In this document: piece by piece, positions 54,059 through 64,000 of the stretch
Layout of the letters: every line of letters starts with the position of its first letter
Position numbering within the stretch: the stretch's first letter is position 1
From: Mycobacterium marinum
GTDB taxonomy: Bacteria > Actinomycetota > Actinomycetes > Mycobacteriales > Mycobacteriaceae
DNA length: 64,000 nucleotides
Direction: 5' to 3'
Assembly (NCBI RefSeq): GCF_003391395.1
Contig: NZ_CP024190.1
Location: 4,464,001-4,528,000, forward strand
The notes under the pieces: model-generated
The model's database searches: none
Told to the model about the DNA's origin: nothing
What the model saw: the letters and a program-made list of their open reading frames with translations, nothing else
Position numbers and translations under genes: made by a program

Positions 54059-57000
54059 ATGGAAAATGAAGAACGCCTCCGCAAATACTTGCAGAAGGCC
54101 GCCAACGACCTCCGCAAGTCAAATAAGCGTGTGCGCGAGCTCGAGCGCAGGACGGTTGAGCCGGTGGCGGTGGTGGGGATGGCGTGCCGGTTCCCGGGTG
54201 GGGCGGATTCGCCGGATGGCTTGTGGCAGATGGTGTCTGAGGGCCGAGACGTGGTGTCCGAGTTTCCGTCGGATCGTGGTTGGGATCTTGGCGGGCTTTA
54301 TGATCCTGATCCGGATCGGGTGGGGTATGTGCATGCCCGCGCGGGTGGGTTTCTGTACGGGGTAGCGGATTTCGACGCCGGTTTTTTCGGGATCTCGCCG
54401 CGTGAAGCGTTGGGAATGGATCCTCAGCAGCGGCTGATACTCGAGATTGCCTGGGAGACGTTCGAATCAGCCAGCATTGATCCACAATCGTTGCGGGGCA
54501 GCCAGACCGGCGTCTTCGCCGGCACGATGACATCGTGCTACGGGGTGGGCATCGACAATGTGACCAGTGCGGTCTCGGGCCGGGTCGCCTATGCGTTCGG
54601 TTTTGAAGGCCCGGCGGTGACGGTGGATACGGCGTGTTCATCGTCGTTGGTGGCTATCCATCAGGCGTGCCAGTCCCTGCGTGGTGGTGAGTGCTCAATG
54701 GCTTTGGCCGGTGGGGTCACGGTCATGGCCACACCGGATGTTTTTGCCGAGTTCGCCCGACAGCGAGGGCTATCGGCGGATGGGCGGTGCAAAGCGTTTG
54801 CCGCTAGCGCCGATGGGACCGGTTTCGGCGAGGGCGCTGGTCTGGTGTTGCTGGAGCGCCTGAGCGATGCCCGCCGCAATCGCCATCCTGTGTTGGCAGT
54901 GATTCGTGGTAGCGCCGTCAATCAGGATGGTGCGTCTAATGGTTTGACCGCGCCTAATGGGCCGGCCCAGGAACGTGTTATCCGTTCGGCGGTGGCCGCC
55001 GCGGGGTTGAGAGTGGCCGATGTGGATGTGGTGGAGGCCCACGGTACCGGCACGACTTTGGGCGATCCGATTGAGGCGCACGCTCTTCTGGCCACCTACG
55101 GCGCCGATCGCGATGCTGAGCAGCCGTTGTGGTTGGGTTCGGTGAAATCCAATATGGGGCATACCCAGGCCGCGGCCGGAGTGGCCGGGCTGATCAAAAT
55201 GATCCAAGCCATTAACCACGCTGTGTTGCCTCCCACGCTGCATGTTGATGCCCCCAGCCCGCATATTGACTGGTCAGCGGGGGCGGTGCGGTTGCTCACC
55301 GAAGCGATACCGTGGCCGGATACTGGCCGTGCCCGTACGGCAGGGATTTCGTCGTTCGGGATCAGTGGCACTAACGCGCATCTGATCGTGCAAGAAGCCC
55401 CTCAAGACAACACTGCCGATCCTTCACCTTCGGATGTTTGCGAGCCCTTGTTTCGGGTTTGGCCGGTGTCGGGACGCACTGCCGAGGCATTGAGCGCTCA
55501 AGCCGAACGCTTGGGCCAGTATTTGGTTGATCACCCTGATCTGGATTTGACCGATCTGGCTTATAGTTTGGCCACCACTCGTGCTCATCATGCTTACCGC
55601 GCGGCTGTGACCGTACCCGGTGACACCGACAACACCCGCGACGACCTTCTGGCAGGTCTACACTCCCTAGCCGCCAACCAATCCCACCCAGGAGTGACCT
55701 ACCACCACTACCGGCTAGGCCAGGCCGGTAAAACAGTGTTCGTTTTCCCCGGCCAGGGCAGCCAATACGCCGGCATGGGCGCACAGCTTTATCGTCAACA
55801 CCCCGTTTTCACTACCGCTATCGATGAGGTGTGCGCGGCGGTGGACAAGCATTTAGATGTTCCGTTGCGCGAGGTGATGTTCACCGAGCCAGAGTTGCTG
55901 CAGCAGACTATTTATGCACAACCCGCATTGTTCGCGTTCGGCGTGGCCATGCACGCCGTATTGACCCAGGCAGGAGTTAATCCTGACTATTTGCTCGGTC
56001 ATTCAGTGGGAGAACTGACCGCAGCGCATGTGGCCGGGGTGTTCTCCCTGGAAGAAGCCGCGGTGTTGGTGTGCGCACGGGGCCGACTGATGCAAAGCTG
56101 CACCCCCGGAGCGATGATGGCCATATCGGCCAGCGAGCCTGCCGTAGCCGCCATGCTCGAAAACCATCCCGAAGTGGTCATTGCCGCGGTTAACGGCCCC
56201 ACTTCAGTGGCAGTTGCCGGGCCCGCTGAACAACTCAACGCCCTACACGAGCACTGCAATAACAACAACCATAAAGTCACGTTATTGCGGGTTAGCCATG
56301 CGTTCCACTCACCGGCCATGGATCCGATATTGACCGAGTTCGAGACCATCGCTAACCGGTTGAGCTACCGCCCGCACAGCGTGCCCATCATCTCCAACCT
56401 GACCGGCTCACTTGCCACAGTTGAGCAACTCACATCGGCGCGCTATTGGGCACAGCATTTACGGAAACCGGTGCGGTTTTATGACGGTGTCACCGGCTTG
56501 CTGGCGGGTGGAGAACAGGCATTTGTGGAACTGTCCCCGCATCCGGTGCTGGCTGCCGCGATCACTGACACGTTGACTGGTGTGACCGACCGTGTTGGGT
56601 CAGCGGTAGTGACAACGTTGCGTCGAGACCGTCCCGACATGGATATGGTGGCCAACGCAATCGCAAACTTGCATGTTCACGGCCACAGCCCGTCATGGCA
56701 AAAGATCTACCCCGGCGCTACCACGGTGGAATTACCCACCTACCCATTCCAGCATCGCCGCTACTGGCCAGACCCCGCCCCCCGAGCAGATGTCGGCGCC
56801 GCCGGACTCGATCAACCTGAGCATCCCCTGCTGGCAGCGGTCACCGAACTAGCAGATCAAGACCAAATTGTGCTCAGCGGACGACTGTCCACCAGCGTGC
56901 ACCGCTGGCTAGCGGGCCACCAACTCGGCGACACGGCGGTACTGCCCGCGACAGCACTCATTGACATGGCCCTCTACGCCGGCGAACACACCGGCTGCCC

Positions 57001-57274
57001 CACCATCGACGAACTCGTCCTACAAACCCCACTAACCCTCACCCCCGACGCCGCCACCGATCTACAAATCAGCGTGGCCGCCCCCGACGAGCAAAACCGG
57101 CGAACATTCAGCGTCCACGCCCGCACCAGTGAACACCCACACCAGCACAGCACCTGGGTCTTGCACGCCAGCGGAACACTGAGCAACGCACCATCCACCA
57201 CCCCCCAACCAAACCTTTACCCGGGCCCCAAGCCATCACCAAAGTCAATCAAGAAAGTTTCTACGACCAACTAG
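54059..57274 (+). CDS. PKS5, N-terminal part: docking coil-KS-AT(malonyl)-partial DH, ends at frameshift
   Basis: First 1071 residues of a modular PKS, starting at the same MENEERLRKYLQ docking coil as PKS3 (an in-frame ATG at 53972 lies in the copied PKS2 tail and is rejected). KS Cys193, malonyl AT Ser649 (GHSVGE) and the DH N-terminus with His954 (HQLGDTAVLP) are intact. After GTLSN the frame is lost between about 57186 and 57243 and stops at 57272-57274. The downstream frame continues the DH exactly where expected, implying loss of one base (or gain of two); a run of six C at 57201-57206 is the likeliest place. AT sequence 56422-56598 is more diverged from the other malonyl ATs than its surroundings. 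Confidence 0.88.
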   Translation: MENEERLRKYLQKAANDLRKSNKRVRELERRTVEPVAVVGMACRFPGGADSPDGLWQMVSEGRDVVSEFPSDRGWDLGGLYDPDPDRVGYVHARAGGFLYGVADFDAGFFGISPREALGMDPQQRLILEIAWETFESASIDPQSLRGSQTGVFAGTMTSCYGVGIDNVTSAVSGRVAYAFGFEGPAVTVDTACSSSLVAIHQACQSLRGGECSMALAGGVTVMATPDVFAEFARQRGLSADGRCKAFAASADGTGFGEGAGLVLLERLSDARRNRHPVLAVIRGSAVNQDGASNGLTAPNGPAQERVIRSAVAAAGLRVADVDVVEAHGTGTTLGDPIEAHALLATYGADRDAEQPLWLGSVKSNMGHTQAAAGVAGLIKMIQAINHAVLPPTLHVDAPSPHIDWSAGAVRLLTEAIPWPDTGRARTAGISSFGISGTNAHLIVQEAPQDNTADPSPSDVCEPLFRVWPVSGRTAEALSAQAERLGQYLVDHPDLDLTDLAYSLATTRAHHAYRAAVTVPGDTDNTRDDLLAGLHSLAANQSHPGVTYHHYRLGQAGKTVFVFPGQGSQYAGMGAQLYRQHPVFTTAIDEVCAAVDKHLDVPLREVMFTEPELLQQTIYAQPALFAFGVAMHAVLTQAGVNPDYLLGHSVGELTAAHVAGVFSLEEAAVLVCARGRLMQSCTPGAMMAISASEPAVAAMLENHPEVVIAAVNGPTSVAVAGPAEQLNALHEHCNNNNHKVTLLRVSHAFHSPAMDPILTEFETIANRLSYRPHSVPIISNLTGSLATVEQLTSARYWAQHLRKPVRFYDGVTGLLAGGEQAFVELSPHPVLAAAITDTLTGVTDRVGSAVVTTLRRDRPDMDMVANAIANLHVHGHSPSWQKIYPGATTVELPTYPFQHRRYWPDPAPRADVGAAGLDQPEHPLLAAVTELADQDQIVLSGRLSTSVHRWLAGHQLGDTAVLPATALIDMALYAGEHTGCPTIDELVLQTPLTLTPDAATDLQISVAAPDEQNRRTFSVHARTSEHPHQHSTWVLHASGTLSNAPSTTPQPNLYPGPKPSPKSIKKVSTTN
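57201..57206 (+). other. Six-C run, candidate site of the PKS5 frameshift
   Basis: Homopolymer within the 57186-57243 interval in which the reading frame shifts by one. A lost C here would explain the break. It could be a sequencing error, a true mutation or a slippage site. Confidence 0.45.
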
Positions 57275-60200
57275 CCCAACACGGCTTGCACTACAGCGAG
57301 GCGTTTCGTTCCATCCAGGGCATCGGCAAGGACCCGCTAAACCCGGATGTCATCTGCGCTGAGGTGGCTCTACCCGCCGACATCGAAACCCACGGCTACG
57401 GTATCCACCCCGCCCTACTAGACGCCGCCCTACACCCCTTGACCGCGGCGCTAGCAGACACCAACACCAATTCAGGGCCACAGCTGCCGTTTGCGATCGC
57501 CGGGATCACCTTGCATGCGACCGGCGCCAGCCGCATGCATGTCCAACTCGAGCCGACCGCAACAGATACCTTCAGGCTCTCTGCCACCGATCCTGTTGGC
57601 GCCCCGGTAATCACCATCGACTCACTGACCGTACGGTCACTGCCCGACACCGACCTAACACAACCCCCAACACACAAAGCACAACAGGGCATATTCGAAC
57701 TGACCTGGCCTGCCCTACCCGCCGAAACCTTTCCCGCAACAGGGGTATTGCCACCCTGGGCATTGATCAGTCCTCACCCCGAGAACCTGAGCCCGGACCT
57801 GAACCAAAGCCCTACCTACCCCAACTTGACCGCGCTACCCACCTGCCCACCACTCGTCATCTGGGATCTCACCACCCCCCAACCACCCCAGAGCGACCTC
57901 CTGCACCACGTCCACACCCTGACCCAACACACCCTGGCCGGGCTACAAAACTGGCTCAACCGATCCGACACCCTCCAAGCCCATCTCGTCGTCCTGACCC
58001 GCCACGCCGTCACCACCAGCCCCCATGACCTAGCCCCCGACCCAGCCCAAGCCGCAACCGCCGCCCTAATCCACACCACCCAAAACGAACACCCCAACCG
58101 CATCACCCTCATCGACATCGACAACACCCCCACCACCAGCCAAACACTGACCAACATCTTGACCACTCTCACCAACCCCACCTCAGCCCCCACCGAACCC
58201 CAACTCGCCCTACGCCACGGCACCCCCCACACCCCCCGACTCACCCCCACCCAGGTCCTGACGCCACCAGCAGCCCCGAACTGGGAATTGGCCACTACGG
58301 GTAAGGGTGATTTAGCCAACCTGGCACTGCTCCCCACACCGCCTCACACCGAGTTAGGCCCGGGACAGATCCGCGTGGCCGTTCGTGCTGCCGGGCTCAA
58401 CTTCCGTGATGTCGTGGTGGCGTTGGGTGCCATCGGTGAGGAAGGACTCGGCGGCGAAGCCGCGGGCATCATCATCGACGCCGGCCCGGATGTGACCGCC
58501 TTTCGTCGCGGCGATGCAGTCATGGGGTTGTTCCCGAACAACGCTTTTGCCGCCACCGCTGTGACCGATCACCGCATGGTTGTCCCGATCCCCGCCGGGT
58601 GGTCGTTTGCTGCGGCCGCCTCAATTCCGGTGGCATTTTTGACCGCGTATGGCGCCATGGTTGAACTGGGCGCATTGGCTGCAGGTCGGCGGGTACTCAT
58701 CCACGCCGGCGCTGGCGGTGTGGGGCAAGCCGCTATCCAAATCGCCAGGCACTTCGGCGCTGAGGTGTATGCCACCGCCCACCCCAGCAAACACCACGTC
58801 CTGAAAGCATTGGGCGTTTCCGGCGACCGCATCGCATCCTCGCGCACCTTTGATTTCGTTGATGTCTTCAACCAGGGCACCAATGGCGAGGGCATGGACC
58901 TGGTTTTGAACAGCCTTGCCGGCGACTTCGTGGATAACTCGTTGCGGCTACTCAGCCAAGGCGGACGCCTTATCGAGATCGGCAAAACAGATATCCGGGT
59001 GCCCAACGAAGTCGCTGCCGCCCACCCCGGCGTCATCTACCGCACCTATGACCTGTCCAGTGAAACGCCGGATCGGATTAGTCAACTGTGGGCCGCTTTG
59101 ATCGAGATGATCAGCGCCGGTGTTTTGCGGCCACTACCCACTACCAGCTACGGCCTGTTGCAGGCCACCCAGGCTTTGAGGCATATGAGCCAAGGCCGCC
59201 ATACCGGCAAAATCGTGCTGCTTCCCCCCGGAGTGTTCAACTCCGAGGGCACAGTGTTGGTTACCGGTGGTACCGGGATGTTGGGCGGAGTCTTCGCCGA
59301 ACGTTTGGTCGCACATTACGGTGCTCGGCATCTATTGCTGGTGTCTCGCAGCGGCCCAGACGCGGCGGGAGCTGACGAACTTTATCAGCGGTTAACACAG
59401 CTCGGCGCTCAAGTCACGATCACTGCCTGTGACACAAGCAACCCCGATGAGCTAGCCGCGGTGCTGGCCGGCATCCCCCCGCAGCACCCGTTAAGGGCTG
59501 TCGTCCACACCGCCGGCATCGTCGACGATGCCGTGACCACCGAGCTAACCCATGAGCAACTTGAAGCCGTGTTAACCGCCAAAGCCGACACCGCTTGGCA
59601 TCTGCACCAACTCACCACCGACGCCGATCTCGATGCGTTTGTTGTGTTCTCTTCGGTGGCAGGCGTCCTGGGGGCTCCCGGGCAGGCCAACTACGCCGCC
59701 GCTAACGCGTTCCTGGACGCGCTGGCCCACCAGCGCCACCGCGATCACTTACCGGCCACCAGTTTGGCCTGGGGCTACTGGCAAACCACCAGCGGGATGA
59801 CCGCTCACCTCGACACGGTGGATCAGGCCCGCCTGACCCGCAACAGCCTGACTCCGATCACCACCGAACACGGCCTGGCAATGTTCGACGTTGCCCTGGC
59901 ATGCCAACACCCCTGCCTGGTTCCTGCCCCCCTTAACACCCAGGTTCTGGCCGGCTACGCCCGCCGGAACGCCTTACCTGCGATCTTGTCCGCAGTAACC
60001 ACTACCCGCAGGCAAGCCACCACCACTAACACCGAGACGTTCACCTCACGGTTGGCTAGCCAAACTCCACAACAGCAACTGGCTACCTTGACCGACTTGG
60101 TGACCGACATGACTGCCGCGGTGTTGGCTCACCCCGACTCCGCCGCTTTGGATGCCGATCTGCCCTTCAAAGACCTCGGCATCGACTCGCTAAGTGCACT

Positions 60201-63200
60201 GGAACTGCGCAACAGTCTGGCCCGTCATACCGGCCTGACCTTGTCCGCGACCCTGGTCTTCGACCATCCCACTCCCACCGCAATCGCCCATCACCTAGTT
60301 GACCAGCTCAGCGCTGCTGCTCCCCCAGCTCCGGTGGCTACTCCCGTGAAAGCCAATGCGGAAGAGCCGGTCGTGGTAGTGGGCATGGCATGTCGTTTGC
60401 CTGGTGGCATCGAGTCGGCTGCGGGTTTGTGGGACTTGGTAAGCGGTGCGGCCGATGTCATGAGTGCGTTTCCCACCGATCGGGGCTGGGATGTGGCGGG
60501 ACTGTTTGACCCTGATCCTGACGCGGTGGGCAAGACCTACACCCGCTACGGCGGGTTCATATCTAGCGCTGCGGAGTTCGATGCCGAGTTTTTTGGGATT
60601 TCGGCGCGCGAAGCAGCGGCGATGGATCCTCAGCAGCGGGTGTTGCTGGAAGTGTGTTGGGAAGCGTTGGAACACGCGGGCATCGAGCCGGGCACTTTGG
60701 AAGGCTCGAACACCGGGGTGTTCATCGGGGCTTATGCCCAACGCTACGGGGATAGCGATTCAGACAGTGGTGAGGGCTTCGCCCTGACTGGTGGGGCTAC
60801 CAGTGTGGCATCGGGTCGGGTGGCTTATGTGTTGGGGTTGCAGGGACCAGCGATCACGGTAGACACGGCATGTTCGTCGTCGCTGGTGGCAACCCATCTG
60901 GCGTGTCAATCCTTGCGTAACGGCGAATCCAGCCTGGCTCTTGCCGGTGGTGTCACGATCATGGCCACACCCGCGCCGTTTATCGAGTTCGCTCGGCAAC
61001 GCGGACTGGCCGCCGATGGGCGCTGTAAAGCGTTCGCAGCCGCCGCCGATGGGACCGGCTGGGGCGAAGGTGCTGCAGTCCTGGTGTTGGAACGTCTAAG
61101 CGACGCACGCCGAAATCGCCATCCAGTACTTGCCGTCATCGCGGGATCAGCAGTCAACCAAGACGGCGCATCAAACGGACTGAGCGCCCCCAACGGGCCA
61201 GCCCAACAACGTGTTATCGCTCAGGCGGCCGCCAACGCGGGAATTGCCCTGGACCAGGTCGATGTGGTCGAAGCCCACGGCACCGGCACAACCTTGGGTG
61301 ATCCGATCGAGGCCGGCGCGCTAATCGCCACCTACGGCACCCACCGCGATCCCGAGCATCCCCTGTGGCTGGGATCGGTGAAATCCAACATCGGACACAC
61401 CCAAGCCGCTGCTGGGGCTGCCGGACTGATCAAAATGATTCAGGCCATGCGCCACGGCGTCTTGCCGAAGACATTGCATGTCGACGCACCTACTCCGCAG
61501 GTGGATTGGTCGGCGGGCACTGTGCGGTTGCTGACCGAAACGATGCCTTGGCCAGACACTGATCATCTTCGAACCGCGGCGATTTCCTCGTTTGGGGTTA
61601 GCGGCACCAACGCGCATCTGATTGTGCAGCAGGGTTCTCCTGGCCCTGCCACAGCTGCTCACCGAGCCTCTCCAAGTCAAGAATGCTCATTGGGAATTTG
61701 GCCGCTTTCGGCGCGATCGTCTGCGGGGTTGAGCGCTCAAGCTCATCGGTTGCATGAGTATTTGCTCGGTCATTCGGAAATCGATTTGACCGATCTGGCT
61801 TATAGTTTGGCCACCACTCGTGCTCATCATGCTTACCGCGCGGCTGTGACCGTACCCGGTGACACCGACAACACCCGTGACGACCTTCTGGCAGGTTTAC
61901 GCTCCCTAGCCGCCAACCAATCCCACCCAGGGGTGACCTACCACCACTACCGGCTAGGCCAGGCCGGTAAAACAGTGTTCGTTTTCCCCGGCCAGGGCAG
62001 CCAATACGCCGGCATGGGCGCACAGCTTTATCGTCAACACCCCGTTTTCACTACCGCTATCGATGCGTGCGACGCCGAGTTACGCCCCTATACGGGATGG
62101 TCTGTGCGCGATGTGATCTGCCTGGACCCCGACGCGCCCTCGCTTGAACTGGTAGAAGTGATCCAGCCAGTCTTGTTCGCGGTGATGATCGCGCTAGCCG
62201 AAACATTACGCGGCTACGGGATTGTGCCTGATGCAGTGATCGGGCATTCCCAAGGGGAAATCGCCGCCGCGTACATCGCTGGGGCGTTGTCCCTCGCCGA
62301 GGCCGCCAAAGTGGTGGCCCTACGCAGTGCGGCACTTGCGCAGCTGGCCGGCACCGGAACGATGGCTTCGGTCCTGCTCAGCCCCGAAGACCTACGCCCA
62401 CTGCTGCAGCCATGGAACACCCAGATCAGCATCGCGGCGATCAACGGCCCGGCGCACACCATCATCAGCGGCGATACCGCCGCGGTCGACCAATTTATCG
62501 GTACCTGCGAGGACGGCGGCGTCCAGATACGACCCATAGCGGTGGACTACGCCTCGCACTCCGCTCACGTAGAGCGCCTGCGTGAACACCTGCTCCACGA
62601 ATTAGCTGACCTCAACCCCCAACCAGCACGCATCCCGCTGTACTCCACCGTCGCCAGCGAGCTATCCGAACACCCGCTAGACACCACCGCCATGGACGCC
62701 GACTACTGGTATCGCAACCTACGCGAACCAGTCGAGTTCTATAGCTGTGTAGCGCAACTGCTGGCCCACAGCGAGCGCGTGTTTGTGGAACTGTCCCCGC
62801 ACCCGGTACTGGCATCAGCACTCACCGACGCATTAGCCGACACTGGCCAGCTCACTCAATCAGCGGTAGTGACAACGTTGCGTCGGGACCGTCCCGACAT
62901 GGATATGGTGGCCAACGCAATCGCGAACTTGCACGTCCACGGCCACAGCCCGTCATGGCAAAAGATCTACCCCGGCGCTACCACGGTGGAATTACCCACC
63001 TACCCATTCCAGCGCCGCCGCTACTGGTTGGCGGCGCCCACTCCCACCCCTGCCACTGTCAGTGATCCTGCTGAAGTTGCGCTGTGGGACGCCGTCAATG
63101 ACGACGCGGTCGACACGGTCGCTCAGGTATTGAGGATCGACAATGCCCAAAGCATCGTGTCGCTGGGACCTGTGGTACGAGCCCTGCGTGAATGGCGTAA

Positions 63201-64000
63201 AGAACTAAGGGACCGGTCGGCAGTTGACCAACTGCGTTATCAGGTCGGCTGGCGAAACGTTACTCCCAATACGTTCCCGCAGACTCGCCGGCGGTGGCTG
63301 GTTTTAACCCTTCCCGAGCAATCTGACGATGTGTGGGTCGCCGGCTTTTCAGCGCGATCCGCGGACTCTGTCGCAATGCTAACCATTGACCCGCACATGC
63401 TCGATAGGCATTCTCTAGCTGCCCTACTGGCCGACGAAGCCACCCGAAATAAATGCGATGGCATTGTTTCTTTCATGGCCCTACACGAGCGGACAGATCA
63501 AGACTTTCCTGGAATATCAACGGCCCTATTGTCGACGCTTCATATTGTGCAATCCTATGGCGACTCCAGACTTGATCTACCATTATGGGTAATCACCCAA
63601 GGCGGGGCACAAGTCAACCCAGACGACGTTTTAACGCCCAGCCAGTCAGCGGTTTGGGGGCTAGGGCAGTCGGCTTGCCTCGAACATCCCACCTGGTGGG
63701 GCGGGCTTGTCGATCTGCCGGTGAGTCCAACACCACAAGATTTCAACCGCCTGCAAGCCATCTTGACCTGCCAGCAATCGGAAGACCAACTCGCAATACG
63801 CGCGGCCGGTGTGAGCGCCCGACGACTCCACAAAGCCTCGCTACCGCAAGCTCGCATGCGTACTTGGAAAGTATCGGGAACTGCTCTTGTCACCGGCGTC
63901 ACAGGCCATCTAGGTCAGCACATTGCCCGCTGGCTAGCGCAGGCCGGAACCAGCCATCTTGTCCTGCTCAGCCGTACCGCTGCAGAACACCCGCAGGTAG
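57244..64000 (+). CDS. PKS5, downstream part: DH-ER-KR-ACP, then KS-AT(methylmalonyl)-KR (runs off window)
   Basis: Continuation of PKS5 in the -1 frame, open to the window end. The DH C-terminus has its Asp codon at 57421 (HPALLDAALH). An enoyl reductase domain spans about 58270-59215, with LNFRDVVVALG and the NADPH motif HAGAGGVGQAA at 58702-58734; it is the only ER in the window. KR follows (TGGTGMLGG, VDD motif so B type, Tyr codon 59692), then an ACP (Ser codon 60187). The second module has KS (Cys codon 60871), AT with GHSQGE (Ser codon 62248) and YASH, so methylmalonyl, and the first part of an A-type KR (TGVTGHLG at about 63895). If the frameshift is real, this part would need its own start or be untranslated. 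Predicted chemistry: one fully reduced acetate unit, then a methyl-branched hydroxyl unit. Confidence 0.88.

Noticed and set aside
30789..55825. Possible mobile element or CRISPR behind the long repeats
   Set aside because: The repeats are PKS module segments; no transposase, terminal inverted repeats, target duplications or spacer pattern were seen.

Overview
The window is a stretch of actinobacterial chromosome, almost certainly from a slow-growing Mycobacterium. The left part (1-14929, all minus strand) holds a conserved mycobacterial block: proB (partial), obg, rpmA, rplU, rne, ndk, a DUF4233 membrane protein, folC, valS, a B-lectin/LysM protein, a DUF937 protein, a saccharopine-dehydrogenase-like reductase (Rv2449c type) and rpfE. 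As I recall M. tuberculosis, dctA lies between rplU and rne; it is absent here, and the lectin and DUF937 genes are extra. I assign the genus with confidence but not the species.

Positions 14930-16555 hold no gene I can support. A six-helix HAMP class III nucleotide cyclase follows on the minus strand (16556-18178), then a second gene-poor stretch (18179-19600).

From 19601 to the window end, all on the plus strand, lies a large modular type I polyketide synthase locus. PKS1 (one module), PKS2 (one module), PKS3 (three modules) and PKS4 (one module plus a thioesterase-like domain) are followed by a KAS III-like protein, with gaps of at most 37 bp or overlaps, so they look like one operon. After that come a chimeric PKS scar and a further PKS gene (PKS5) that is frameshifted and runs off the window. 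Predicted modules in order: PKS1 KS-AT(malonyl)-DH-KR-ACP; PKS2 KS-AT(methylmalonyl)-DH-KR-ACP; PKS3 KS-AT(methylmalonyl)-KR(A type)-ACP, KS-AT(malonyl)-KR(A type)-ACP, KS-AT(malonyl)-DH-KR-ACP; PKS4 KS-AT(malonyl)-DH-KR-ACP-TE-like; PKS5 KS-AT(malonyl)-DH(frameshift)-ER-KR-ACP, KS-AT(methylmalonyl)-KR(A type) and onward. If PKS1 to PKS4 act in order they would build a six-extension chain with alternating olefins, two hydroxyls and two methyl branches.

The striking features are: near-identical modules, including a 4,617-bp tandem repeat inside PKS3; natural AT-core swaps between otherwise identical flanks; a terminal TE-like domain with Gly where the catalytic Ser should be; a KAS III-like protein with Ser in place of Cys directly after it; no loading module; and a deletion scar showing that an upstream part of the assembly line was once duplicated. 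The architecture is reminiscent of the mycolactone locus (near-identical modules plus a KAS III-like gene) but lies next to chromosomal housekeeping genes. I could not run database searches, so novelty is inferred.
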